The notes below the pieces were generated by a model. That model was not told the origin of the DNA. It ran no database searches and was given only the letters and a program-made list of their open reading frames with translations. Both the position numbers and the translations under genes were made by a program. DNA of 64,000 nt, taken from Hypholoma sublateritium FD-334 SS-4 (taxonomy: Eukaryota; Basidiomycota; Agaricomycetes; Agaricales; Strophariaceae). Shown one piece after another: positions 32,230-42,964 of this stretch (positions are counted from its first letter, which is position 1; the number at the start of each line of letters is the position of its first letter). Location: assembly GCA_000827495.1 (NCBI GenBank), contig KN817577.1, positions 62,001 through 126,000 of the forward strand, in the 5' to 3' direction.

Positions 32230-34773
32230 TTAACCTAAAACAATCTCTTTCCAAACCGGCCCCTCCCCCAACGCATACTCCAAGTCCTCTTTCTCGATCA
32301 CGCCCAACCCAACGCGTTCTGCCCATTGACCTTCTCCCCGCCATTCAATCAACATTATCTTATACTTCCACCCCGGCTCTTTGTCGATTTCCTCGTCATA
32401 ATCCAGCTTTATACGTGGATCGGCACGTATTTCGCACAGAACAACGAATTCATGGCGTCCTGGAACTTTCGCGTTCAACCAATCCGGATGTAACAAGATA
32501 TTTCCGAGCTCTCGGCCGTCGCGCCCACAAATATTAGCACGAGCCTGACCATATTCAGGCCCTATACGTTTGTGCGTGGACTCAACATTTTCCTCTGACC
32601 TAGTGACCACCTTGTCGAGGTCAAATAACACAGAGACGGTCCAGAATTGAAGGAATCCAGATCCAGGATTGGGGTTATGCGCGTCTGCGATGTAAATTGG
32701 CGCGTCAATCAACTTGCGAGGCGTCGGAAGTGTTTGGCTGCAGTCGAAGGAGAAACGATCTCGTATTCGCCCGGGAGAAGACGAATCCCCTGCAGAACTT
32801 GCTGCTATTGAGCCGACACGAACACATTCTTCAGAGTCATGGGCCTTGCGGTGATACCAAACAACCCATGTGCGCTTTTTCTGTGCCTCGCGAGTTTTGA
32901 CGACACTGTTGAAGTACCAGCTCCAGATTCGAGAATTGGATTGTCCATCCCAGCCTGACCAGGACCAACTCGGAGTAACACCGCTGCGCCGGGTCTGAAG
33001 TGCCAGCGACTCCCAGAGAAGAAACCAGTCAAAGAAAACTTCCGGTATTCCATGGCAGAGATTAGCACCAAGGACCCTCTGAAAAATAACCAGAAATGCC
33101 GCAATCGCGTCGTAGATGTCGGAAATATTGGTGAGCGAACGGCCCGAGTATTCGGTTATGATTGCTTCGACTTCTGATATGTCATCCTCTTTGGTATATA
33201 TATCAGGACCTTCTGATATTGCATGTTCAACCTCAATGACTTCGTCTTCGCGACACTGGCTTGTCATGGGACAGCTGTATACTGCCTGTTCACTGACGAA
33301 CAATAGTCTTCGTCTAGAAAAACGGTCTTCCTGAAACCTTAAGTATCCGTACACTTTAGTATCATCGTCTATCGATGATATGAAATAACACGCACGTCCA
33401 GCCTCTAGTGTCATATACCGACTCCGCCAGGGAAGACTGATACATTTGCATAAATGCTAGTCTCAGCCCTGGCTTGATTTCTTCAATAGGTTGACTCCTC
33501 CTGGCCCCTGGGCGTACACCCGGAAGGCCGGTAGTAGCATCGCCCATGACAGCCATAATTGTCAGAGCTGCTGCGCCGTACACAAGACCCATCTTCGCGA
33601 TTGCCTGCATTTTACTGCCCCCTGGCCCGAAATCGTCTTGCACGATGCAGAGGCTGTCGACCCAGAGATACCGCATCCCAATCTCTTTCACAACAGTCAT
33701 GGCATCGCGAATGGTGAGCGGAATTCTGTCGTAGTGTATTGCCTGCGCTAGGGCTCCAGGTATCTCCAACTCGGCAGTATTGATCTTGAGAGATCTGAGT
33801 ATAGTGAGAGGATCGATTTTCCCCCAGACGTAGCTCAGTGCAACATACTTGCAGTTATGAGGAGCAGGGATGACACAGTTGTCGATCACGTCGATCATTC
33901 GGAGAGAGGGTATTTCTGCTACCAGGTCGGTGATTATATTCCGCCCCAGGTCCGGATGCATGCCTGCACATCTAGTGTGACGCGTTTCGCATATGTGAAT
34001 CCAATTTCGAACCATCGCGAAGTCAATCTGGTCCTTGATCAATCGAGCGCAAAGCGACTTGTGTGGTGTAGGAACGTCATTTGCGAGTATCCTTATCCTC
34101 GGGAATAGGATGGGCGTAGGGTAGTCGACAAAGCCACCTCCTTGCGTCTCTACGAAAGGTACGATTTCTCGGATGGTAGGGATACGATCCTGGTCTTTAC
34201 GACTGTGGGCCTTCCGAAGTCCAGTTGTCTTCCAGGAGAACGTTACTTTGATGAGTTCCCCGTCTTTCTCATCAGGAACTTCCGGACCAAGTGAAAGAAG
34301 GACGAGGCGACATAGTGGGCAGTGCGATGATTTCGTTTTCACATCGCGCACCAGCCCGAAGCGCTGTGAATAGTCACTTGATTCGTCGTCGTTGTCCCCG
34401 GGAAGAACCGCGAATAGTCGAGGCGTGAATCTCAACGATGTGCAAGTTTTGCATAATTCATCAGTCGGTTTGGCCAGCCCGTCTGGTACTGGTAGAAGTG
34501 GGGGGATCATTGCTTCGTTGTCATCGATGCTGTCTGATTATCTCAGTAAGCCGCAGAGGAACCATTTTCTGGTGGATCGACATACATCTCTGTGGGTATC
34601 ATCGTGACTCTCTGGGCTTCGTCACCGTGGTCATTGACGCGGACCGACGATGCTACTGACTGGGAGTCGCTCGGCGTGCTCTGTGTGTTTTTGACATTGG
34701 CACTGTCCGACGATGACAATAAGCCACGGAAGAACGGTTTTTTGAAGAATTTTCCGAGGCTTTTACGCTTCAT
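32230..34773 (-). CDS. HET-domain protein (heterokaryon-incompatibility type), inverted copy 1
   Basis: HET domains act in allorecognition and programmed cell death between incompatible fungal strains. Three exons. Exon 1 (34773 to about 34573) encodes a basic amphipathic leader (MKRKSLGKFFKKPFFRGLLS) and a Ser-rich stretch. A GTATGT intron then removes a stop codon and joins in frame to the main body. The three HET motifs are visible: KYVALSYVWGK, then RDAMTVVKEIGMRYLWVDSL with CIVQDD, then YDTRGWT joined by an intron to FQEDRFSRRRLLFVSEQAVY. The C-terminal part has RSGVTPSWSWSGWDG, typical of basidiomycete HET proteins, and ends GPVWKEIVLG. The N-terminal cysteines around CKTCTSLRFTPRLF and KSSHCPLCRLVLL are also family-typical. 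The gene looks intact. It is a close paralogue of the gene at 61248 in opposite orientation. Confidence 0.93.
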
Positions 34774-35243
34774 TTGTGGGAGTCAGAGGAAACGTCAGGA
34801 GACCCTGCACAAAGCTGCGGCAAAAGCCCGTCGCACGTTGTCGGTCCGGACTTCGGCAGTAACGATACAACCGGCCACTCACTGCAGCCACAATTCATTG
34901 TAAAGAGCTAGCAAGGGACTCCAACTCCATGGCCGACGGCGCTAAGGTCAGTCCCACAACAAAAAACAATATTCCCAGCGCGCTCAGGACGAAACAATCT
35001 TACATTGGATTTGGGCGCCTATTTATCATTTACGATTCTAATAATATATTCCAATTCCATCATTTCCCATCCTATCCTATGCGTATATATGTACCCGCTT
35101 GGTGAAGATCAATTATTCCTGCATTAAAAACCACTCAAAATGTCCCAGCAGAGCCGCACAAATAATACAAGTCCATCAAAGTAAAGTCCGGTAAATTCCA
35201 AAGTCCATGAAGCAGCCCATCCACATCCTCGGCCGTGATCGCA
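34774..35243. other. intergenic between HET copy 1 and the L-arabinokinase-like gene
   Basis: About 470 bases holding the promoter of HET copy 1 and the 3' UTR of the neighbour. No gene supported. Confidence 0.5.
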
Positions 35244-37379
35244 TCATCCGCGCCACTCTCCCACCCACTCGACCACGTCCTGCGCGAGCGCCCGCACTTC
35301 CGCCTCGCGCTGCCCAACGCCCACCCCAGCGCGCATATCGCGCATCTTCCGCTCCTTAGCGAGCCGCCCACGCGCGTACGCAACGGCGACCGAGCCAGCC
35401 CACTCACCCGCTTCGTACGCCTCGCGCGCGAGCTCGACGCCGACGCCGTCCTCGTCCAGTAGGCGCCGCAGCCCGTGCTCCTCGACGAAAAGGGGCCGTG
35501 AGACTGGTGGACCGCGTCAAGTGAAGGAACATTATTGAGAGGAAGACATCAGATAGGCTTGGGGAGCAGGGACAGCATGATCACGCACCATACACAAACG
35601 GCGTACACGCATCAACGCATTCCGACACCGTCCCGTATCCCTGGAAATTTCTATTAAAATAACGCGCGCGAACAGGCTAAATACAACTCACCAACTTCCC
35701 AAGTAGCACATCCCCCACCGCTGTCAAGTCCGGCATATACACATCTCGCGGCGCGACGAAGAAATTTGGCGGCAGCTCATCCTCTCCATGCGCCCCTTCC
35801 CTCCCGCTCTGACCATCTCCTGACCACTGCGCGCGCGACACCCCACAAACTACAGCGATCCAGGTGTCGTCCGGCAGCAGGCGCGGTCCCGCATATTCCT
35901 CCCCGTCGTCCCCGAACTCAAACGCACACCCCCCGAGGGGTGGCGTCGGCGGTACCATGCTGAACGCGACCGGCGGGACAAGCGTCGCCCCCTCGTACGC
36001 GGGGGACGCCAGCGGCTTCGAAGCGGGTGGCGCGCCGGGTATGTAGATGTGGTTCGGCGTCGCCAGACGGCTCGTTGGCATCCCGAGCCGCGACGAAGGA
36101 CCCAGAAGCGGCGGAACGGGGAGCCCATTAACCGCAGACGCTGCTGCGCCAGCCTGTGCATCCTTCACAACTTGGCCGCGAGGCGTGCTCAGCAACCCCG
36201 CGATGTCCTCGCGGCTCGCGCTGCGGCTGCTCGCGCGGCTCGAGCCCCGGCTGGACGCAGGNCGCTTGAACACCTGCCCGCCGAACGACACCACGAGCAC
36301 GCGCGCGCCGTGCATGTCGCGCGGCACGCCGATGCTCTCGAGGAAGCGCGCGCGGCCCTCGGGCGTGTGCACNGCAGCGCGCGGGGCGCGTACGACGAGC
36401 GGCGCCTGCAACACCGCGCGCGGAGTGCCCTTCCCCGCCGCAGGGACGAGCTCCGCGCCGGCGATGGGCGCGCTCAGGCTGACGAGGATGTCTTCCTTGA
36501 GCCGCCGCGTCGCGACGTCGACCCACGCGGCGGACGGCAGCGGCGGCGAGGCGAAAAAGGAGGGCATGGGGATGTGCCCCGGTAGCCGCACGAGGAGCTG
36601 CGCGCAGCGGTACCCCTCCTGGATCTGTGCGACAAGCGGTGCGAGCTCGGCGGGCGAGATGGGGTCGTCCGCCATGACGTCGAATATACTTGGCCGGTGA
36701 CCATCGGGGGCGTTTATTTGCAGGTGGTGCTCGGCGAGAATAGGCGAGGCGGCGTCATCTAGGAGAGGTGTAGAAAGGTACGAGTATACGGAGTCAAAGG
36801 AAAAGTTGGTGATCAGGATAGAAGGCAGACCGGCTGCGCGCGCGGCGAGGCTACGTCATTCGGTGCGTTAGCGCCTCGCGGAATCGGAATAACAACACCC
36901 CATGCGCACCATCCGAGAAACGCCGCATCGCTGAGTACGCAGTGTGCCCGCACTTCGAGGAGCCACCGGCGCTCCCGCTCGAGCAGCTCGTCTTTCTTGT
37001 CCAGGAATTTCTTCAGAACCTCCACGCTCTTTCGACGGTCGACGCGGTACCTGAACAACCGCTCAGCAAAATTCAGATATCGAACAGGAGCGAAACGCAC
37101 GCCAAAGGCTGGACGATGACCGGGTCGATCTCTGCAAAGCGGTATCTCGCACCGCACTCTATGCTATCCGCAAACACACGCTCAGGCGCCGAGGAGACGA
37201 TGTAGACGACCAGTTGTCCCTCCCCGTCGCTCAGATTCAGCAAATGGCGGGCAAATGCCGACACGCGGGTGGCATGCCCATATCCTACGCAAAGCATCAG
37301 CCACCCGCCTCACGCACATAAATACTCACTGACCATGTCCAGAACAATAATAGGCAAAGCACAGCGGACTGCGTGCCAT
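35244..37379 (-). CDS. glycosyltransferase-like protein related to the N-terminal half of L-arabinokinase
   Basis: Plant L-arabinokinase (ARA1) has an N-terminal GT-B-like half followed by a GHMP kinase. This gene matches the first half only. Exon 1 starts at 37379 with MARSPLCFAYYCSGHG and splices in frame to YGHATRVSAFARHLLNL, giving the diagnostic YYxSGHGYGHATR block. Then come RERRWLLEVRAHCVLSDAAF, AAGLPSILITNFSFDSVYSY, EGYRCAQLLVRLPGHIPMPS, ARVLVVSFGGQVF, LPPNFFVAPRDVYMPDLTAV with GDVLLGKL, GYGTVSECVD, and PLFVEEHGLRRLLDEDGVGV. It ends at 35244 in QDVVEWVGEWRG with no kinase domain. A Ser/Pro-rich insert (about 36020-36250) interrupts the GT-B core. Two ambiguous bases (36262, 36373) each leave one residue undetermined. 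Nucleotide-sugar or UDP-type binding is likely but not proven. Confidence 0.85.
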
Positions 37380-37984
37380 TCGGCGGGAAGCAGCAAACTG
37401 GAGTCTGGAAGCACTGGGCAGACCGGGTATGGCGAGAAAGGAATTGCAATGTGAGGTTTAAAAGAGAGTTACGCCAGCCAGAAACCAGTCATTGCAAAGC
37501 TTGTCAGTGCTTGGAATGATCGTTGGATGTTGGGTGGGCGATCGCTCGGCCCCTGTTCTGGATGATTGGCACTAGACCGCATCGTGACGTCAAGCCCCGG
37601 TCCGCTGTCGCAAGCTTTGCGCAGCAAACGGCCATGGCATATGAATGTATGCTTTCATCCCTTGCCCAGTCACGTTGAACTCATTCCAACTTCACTCAAA
37701 CTTCACTACAGGAAAGATTTGAACGCGCAGCCAATACAAGACTGGGCCGTGCCTGCCGTGCCGGAGCGGTTAAAAGCGGTCCGAATACTTAGGGGCTCCA
37801 AGCTTTCCTCAAGTCAGGCTTCCTTCCTCTTTTTCAGCATGTTCTCTCAAGATTTACGCCAAGCTACAGATTGTCTACGTGCAGATACCGTAGCTCATGC
37901 TGACTGACTTTACTATGCGGAGTATTTTCCTCGACCTAGACAGTTGCGTTATACTCCTGCAGCGCTCGAGATGCTACTACCCAT
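37380..37984. other. intergenic upstream of the L-arabinokinase-like gene
   Basis: About 600 bases. A 113-codon frame on + (37566-37907) has no recognisable features. The region should hold the promoter of the gene starting at 37379. Confidence 0.5.
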
Positions 37985-38448
37985 TTATGAAACATGCTTG
38001 TAATCTACACAGCTGTGGGTTAAATACCAGGCAGCTATGCGCTTATTTAGGCCCCTGTCCCACTGAACGAGCGGCGTAGTGTCGGGCATATACATGCTTG
38101 TCTGTCTGAGCGTTCTAATGTAAGGGTGGGTCTCTCTATATCTCAGTGCCATATATTTCTGACTGAACGTGATGGTGTAGCCGTCAGGGCCATCAGTAAG
38201 TCGCGCGGTTCTATTTGGAAATAGTTCTTGCTCCTGCCCAGATACTCTGAATATCCCACCTGAATTCATCTGTCAGTGTCACCTGTGCGAAGCACCGCGG
38301 TATGATGATACGTGCTTGCATATGTGCTCTCCCAGAGAGCATCCAGCTCGGAAGAAGGGCTTCCTTGATAAGAAGAAGGATCGTAAGACAAGCTTCTCGT
38401 GCGAAGACAAGACCTGCGTTTCCCGTTGAATGACATCGTGAGGGACAA
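37985..38448 (-). pseudogene. decayed UstYa-like (DUF3328) oxidase gene remnant
   Basis: UstYa-family proteins are fungal membrane-anchored oxidases that modify ribosomally made peptides; they carry paired HxxHC motifs. Two adjacent frames here look like parts of one. The first holds YQGSPSSELDALWEST, like the SPxxxLDxLWxxLY block. The second holds LFPNRTARLTDGPDGYTITF, then HPYIRTLRQTSMYMPDTTPL, VQWDRGLNKRIAAWY and LTHSCVDYKHV, like the DGYxVxLxxFHQLHCL, HCIDSIRQSLMC, WxWD and HTCRxFExI blocks. Defects: the two frames cannot be joined by a normal-length intron, the first HxxHC motif is missing or deleted, the second has Pro for the expected Cys and Tyr for a later Cys, and no N-terminal membrane helix is seen. 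Order and spacing make the family call reasonable; function is very unlikely. Confidence 0.6.
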
Positions 38449-39127
38449 TGGCTTAATACCGCGGGTGTATTGGCTTTTTAGGCTAGTATGATTGCACTAA
38501 AGTGAAGGACTCACGGTGGATGAAACTTGAGCAAGGATCAGAAGTGGTCGACTTGAAGAACCACGTCTTAGAGAACCACGTTGTGCCGACAATATTTATC
38601 AAAAATTCGAAATGGAATGGTCCTCCAAATCCGCAAGGAAGATTTAATCTGCCTCCAAGACCTCGTGTCCCTCGGGCTCCTGCCAGGGTTCTCTAGTTCA
38701 GGGAGATAATTCGTAGAGAAAGGCATGGGACAGGCGTTGAATATGAAAAAGGCTCAACTTATTAGCGACTAGTAAGGCTGCCAGTACCTACATATGTTCC
38801 GGACATAAAAGGTTGGTCACTATTGTCTGTTCCTGTGAGATTTGATATTTATTTGTGTTCGAGATCTCCGACGAGTGGTAGGACATGTGTCAGCAGATTC
38901 TGCGGAACATCTGCAAGATAGAAATAGTAAGGATAAACTACATTGCCGGCGTTGGCTTATTCACACTTGGTTCTAGGCAGGTTACAAGTACAGTGGCGAG
39001 CGAACAGACAGTGAGGACATTTGGATTTTGAGATATTAGGATAGTCGAAGTTGAGTCGAAGAGGCTGGTATTCTAATTTCTGTAGTATTCAAATTACCGA
39101 GAAATTTAAATTTATTGGACAGCAACA
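38449..39127. other. AT-rich intergenic stretch without a gene
   Basis: No coding signal. A short direct repeat of GAACCACGT occurs at about 38558-38582. The lost 5' part of the UstYa-like gene would be expected here, but I could not find a hydrophobic segment that fits. Confidence 0.45.
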
Positions 39128-39443
39128 CCATCAGCAGTCTAGCAAATAGCTTTTTTGCGCTTATACGAGCTGAAAAATCTTAAAAAAGTGAAAAAAGCGG
39201 AAATGCAAAAAGCTAGGTGTTTTAACCCAAAAAGCTGGCCATTTTTTTGAGTCACTCAAGGCGAAGAAAAAGTGGAAATGTCAAAAATGCTCAAAAACAT
39301 TACATTTCAACAACATTGCAGTATAGTATGAATGTATCCATGCAGTCAGTTTTATAAATTTTCAGCTTTTGACTTTTTGCTAAGTCCGGAAAAAGCTGGA
39401 AAAAGCTGGAAAGTGAAAAAGTAAATTGCTAGGTTGCTGATGG
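39128..39443. mobile_element. MITE-like element with imperfect terminal inverted repeats
   Basis: The left end (39128) reads CCATCAGCAGTCTAGCAA and the reverse complement of the right end (ending 39443) reads CCATCAGCAACCTAGCAA: 16 of 18 bases agree, with looser similarity (T-rich runs) continuing inward. Between the ends lie about 280 bases of A-rich, non-coding DNA with repeated AAAAAGCTGG units (about 39230 and twice at 39390-39410) and inverted T-rich counterparts. Size, lack of coding capacity and paired ends fit a miniature inverted-repeat transposable element. I could not identify a clear target-site duplication or superfamily. Confidence 0.55.
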
Positions 39444-39554
39444 CGGAACAAGGTGCTATGAAAAGGAACATCAGATGCTACCATTCTACGGAATACTATA
39501 TTAGGCTCGAACTTCACTGACTTTCCAGATTTGTTAGATCGTGTCTTTTCCTGT

Positions 39555-39746
39555 CTAGTAACCGAGGCCGACAAAGCCAACAGTGTGAGCCGGTAACTCC
39601 TGAAAAGACCGACATTGGCAATAACGACCATGCACTGGCACCCAGAGACGGGGGTTAGCTGCCTTGGCCTCCGAAGGATCGGGGGTGGGATTTCCCATTG
39701 AAAGCATGGTCACAGCAGCCACAATGATGAGGGAGTAGAATTTCAT
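39555..39746 (-). CDS. candidate small secreted protein, 63 residues
   Basis: A single frame starts with a good signal peptide (MKFYSLIIVAAVTMLSMGNP). A short Pro/Asp-rich spacer follows (TPDPSEAKAANPRLW), then a compact end with two cysteines (RYCQCRSFQ). A signal peptide on a very short protein is typical of fungal small secreted proteins and of pheromone- or effector-like peptides. No family is recognised. An alternative splice form could change the C-terminus, since a TTTTCAG acceptor-like site lies inside the frame near 39600. The gene is next to the MITE-like element, and the region is otherwise gene-poor. Confidence 0.42.
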   Translation of the reverse strand: MKFYSLIIVAAVTMLSMGNPTPDPSEAKAANPRLWVPVHGRYCQCRSFQELPAHTVGFVGLGY

Positions 39747-40692
39747 CCTATTGGGATATAAAAGAATTGTAAAGCGAAGACGTCACAGTAAATTGGGAGA
39801 CAAAAGAATGCGCAGACAGCAAATTTATACCGAGGTTGATAGAAGATAGGCTCACATGAGCTCTACTTATCGGAACGTCTGCCATTTTCAGCTGGACGCT
39901 TACAAAGTATTCCAGCAGGAGGTGAAACAAATTTCGGTCACCAAACATGGACCATTCGCAGACCATCCGCAGAAATAGACTCAAAGCCTCACGAATATCG
40001 TCTGCTGTATGTCTTGAAGGCGTTATCTATCTCCAGCTAATGTATACATCCACATGCAACATGCATTAACGTAGAAGGAACGTTCTATTATGGCCCAGGT
40101 CCAGATCCGGGTGCGAGTAGAAGATTTTCCACTAGGAACATAATTACTATACCATCAACTTTTTGACATTGCCTCTACGCTACGTTCAGGTACTGTACAG
40201 AATGGATAGCACACGGATAGATATATATATTCCTTACGGGTTTCTTTGTACGCCAGCACGACGGCGTCGGTCAAAAGCGCGGGGATCCCGCGCTTTTGGG
40301 CGTCCAGATAAATTTAAGCGCCCACGGCCCGGACAATATCTCCGGATCCACAGACAACTGCACCCGCTTGGCTTTTCTATGACCGAGTTGGCCGCTAGCG
40401 CTGTGGTACTATTAAGCATACTGTCCTTCTTTGTCCTTCTTTGGCTTCCAAAAAATTTACCTTCCGACTGCGGTTTTGGAAGGTTGAAAAGCGTTCACAT
40501 TCCCCGGTTTAAACGGGTCGGTGCAAGATCCTTAAACGATAACCGACATTCCCTTGTAGTAAATTGTGCAAACCTACTTCTGAGATGGAACTGGCAGAGG
40601 TATCTACTCTATAAGCAATTTTTTATTACAGATGAACTGACTACAACCTGCATACACATCGGCCAGCTTTGAGCCGTGGATGTCAGCGCCAT
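39747..40692. other. intergenic, with a strong short palindrome
   Basis: A 169-codon frame on + (40163-40672) has no homology I recognise and is probably fortuitous. The region otherwise holds the 5' side of the small secreted protein and the 3' side of the GH16 gene. Confidence 0.45.
40272..40298. repeat. perfect inverted repeat, 12-base arms with 3-base spacer
   Basis: CAAAAGCGCGGG (40272-40283), spacer GAT, then CCCGCGCTTTTG (40287-40298). The arms are fully complementary. It could form a stable hairpin, but there is no U run after it and it lies in no gene I accept. Confidence 0.7.
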
Positions 40693-42551
40693 TTACCACA
40701 GAGCCCCCAATGCCGTCACCATTCCTGCGCACGCGAGCAGTAGCACCTCTACTCCCCAAACACGCGCAGAGTCTATGTCTCGCGCGCTCGCTGACACCGA
40801 CACATTTCCATTAAGCAGAAGCTTGCTGTATACCTGAAGCGAATTAATACTCCAGGAAGCGTTCTGTAGAGCGAGCTGTCAGTGAGCCGGTACATAAGCG
40901 GCGGTTAGGTCCGCACCACAAAGTTTGTAGGGTCCATGAGCCGCTCCGGACACGTCCCCGGGCAACCGGAAGTTGCATACGAGTTTCCTGCCCAGTCGCC
41001 TGCGCAAGATCAGTAAGGCTTCTAAAGAGCGAGTACAAGACGCACCGCAGAACGTTATATCTGCGTACCAGTGCGGCAGTCAGCTTAGCTCAAAGATATA
41101 CCGAGAGAAGAGGCGGTGCACACCAAATACAATGACATGGTTTGTAAAATTCGACTCTATGTCGCACATCGTGTTGCGCAGGATTGCCGACGGCTCGCCC
41201 CAGAGCGATGGGTTCGGTGCGCCTTTTGTGACGTCCGTCGGAATCGCCGCGCGGAAAAAGGACCCTATGGGAAGATTTGTATCAACGTGCCAGTGATATT
41301 CGGACTGACTGGAGACGTACAAACAGAGATATCATTTTCATCCCACTTCATCGCGAGGATGCCGCCGCCCTGTGCCTCGAAGAGCGGCCCGTACGACGCA
41401 CGGCTCCACTCGGTCACCGCACACCCGCTGTTGTCGTTGACATTTCCGTTGCAGACCGTGTTTATAACGCCGCTAGTATTCTATGCTGGCTCAGGACTCC
41501 CTCGCACTGGAACCGAGAATCAAGAGAACGCACCACGATCGACCCGGTGAACGTCGCGTTCGGGTCAAGCATGCAGCCTGGGAGGGGGCCAGCCATCACT
41601 TTATCAGTAGTAGCCAAAATTGGAGCTCCGCGTAACTGCCAGACACCCACCGGGGCTCGTATGCCACGTAATTTGGTTGTGCTCATTGTCGTGCACGCCC
41701 TCCAGAATATCGATCTCGCCAGTCTATTTTTAGAAATCAACTCTGTACCAGCCTCGGCGGAATGTGAGAGCACGCACATTTGGCCAGTTTGTGTCACCCA
41801 CGGTCCAGAAAGCAGGCCAGATGGCGCAGCCCCACGGGGCGCGATTGAGATCAAGGATGAACAGGCCGCCGTTGTACACCTTCGTGGAGCTGATGCGTAC
41901 GCTGACGACACGATGGTGAACATGCTTGTTTTATTGGGAACTGTTGCGGAGCTTAAGGGTTATTCACCTAGAGCGATTCTGACCCAAAGGGAGCACCGTT
42001 GTGTCGTCGGCTTTCATGATGACCGTTCCGTCGTCCTCGACGAATATATAACCCTGATCAATTGCCGTCTGTTGGTCCACGTAACTGCGCCGCCCCCATT
42101 TTAGCACGGCCACTCAACGGATACGGGGAGCGCACTCACGTCACAAGACCACTAGGATGTGTAGCGCCCATCGGTCAGATAATCAGATTATTCGCTCGGC
42201 CCAGAAGCGGATACCTACTTCGTCAAATCCGGTTGATTGAAAAACGTCCAGTTGCTGGCGGCGATGAGCATGTAATGCGCGCCCGGGAGTCAGACTGAGC
42301 ACTCACTCGAAAAAAGTCTTTCCTGCATATGTGTCCTCCGGAACCCAAAGGAAAGCGGAACCATTGGGATTGAAGTTGATGCCGCTCGTGTCGGCGCGCC
42401 TCGGAATCGACGGCCAGTTTACGAGAGTGCGGGGCAGTGCGCGGACCGTGGCCCATGTGTCGCGGAGGCGCAGGTCAGGCAGTGCCCGCACTGGTAGTGG
42501 CGCAAGGCATATGGACAGTGCGAGGAGATACGATGGTGTTTGGAAGATCAT
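40693..42551 (-). CDS. GH16 endo-beta-1,3(4)-glucanase-like glycoside hydrolase, secreted
   Basis: GH16 laminarinases cleave beta-1,3 and mixed-linkage glucans of fungal and plant walls. About ten exons join in frame. The start at 42551 gives a signal peptide (MIFQTPSYLLALSICLAPLP). Family blocks: AGKTFF joined to DNWTFFNQPDLT, NYVDQQTAIDQGYIFVEDDG, VYNGGLFILDLNRAPWGCAI, WPAFWTVGDTNWPN, then the catalytic GEIDILEGVHDNEHNQITWH, in which the two Glu residues of E-x-D-x-x-E are nucleophile and acid/base. Next come CNGNVNDNSGCAV, ASYGPLFEAQGGGILAMKWD, PNPSLWGEP, FDITFCG and DWAGNSYATSGCPGTCPERL. The C-terminus is hydrophobic (VEVLLLACAGMVTALGALW), suggesting a GPI or membrane anchor and thus a wall-remodelling rather than released enzyme. 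Both catalytic residues are present. Long open frames on the opposite strand are shadows. Confidence 0.93.
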
Positions 42552-42964
42552 GCAAGGCGTGGCTGGGTACGTATCTTGGTTAGAGCAATTTTGACAACAA
42601 GTGTAGGTGTACACAGCGGGTAATTAGATGATAGTAGTCGTGGATGATGTCGTCAAACTCGTTAGCAAAATAAGGCGTCCTCAAACTGTCCTCAAGGCAA
42701 ACGCATTTCAATGACGGCGCAGTAGTTGGTTGGTCATTCTCGGCAAGTTGTTAACTCCATGTAGATACATATTTCCCACATGAAGTAAGTAATGCATCGC
42801 ATAACATATTTAATTGAACAGTGTTTGACAGCAGACTCAAGGAGCCTTGCCGCGAAGATATGTACTTGTACAATTTGCAAAAAGGAAAAATAGAACTACT
42901 ACATATAACATCAATTCAAGACATATGACGCTGTCACGTCGGGGTGGTCTACATACGGGCAACC
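42552..42964. other. intergenic between GH16 and the nucleoporin gene
   Basis: About 410 bases holding the GH16 promoter and the nucleoporin 3' UTR. No gene seen. Confidence 0.5.

Noticed and set aside
40163..40672. Frame of 169 codons on + between the small secreted protein and GH16
   Set aside because: No family features or splice partners, and irregular composition; probably chance, though a tract near the middle is hydrophobic.
41277..42104. Open frame of 275 codons on + in the GH16 region
   Set aside because: It lies on the opposite strand of the GH16 exons, which carry the conserved catalytic and cysteine motifs; the frame is a composition shadow.
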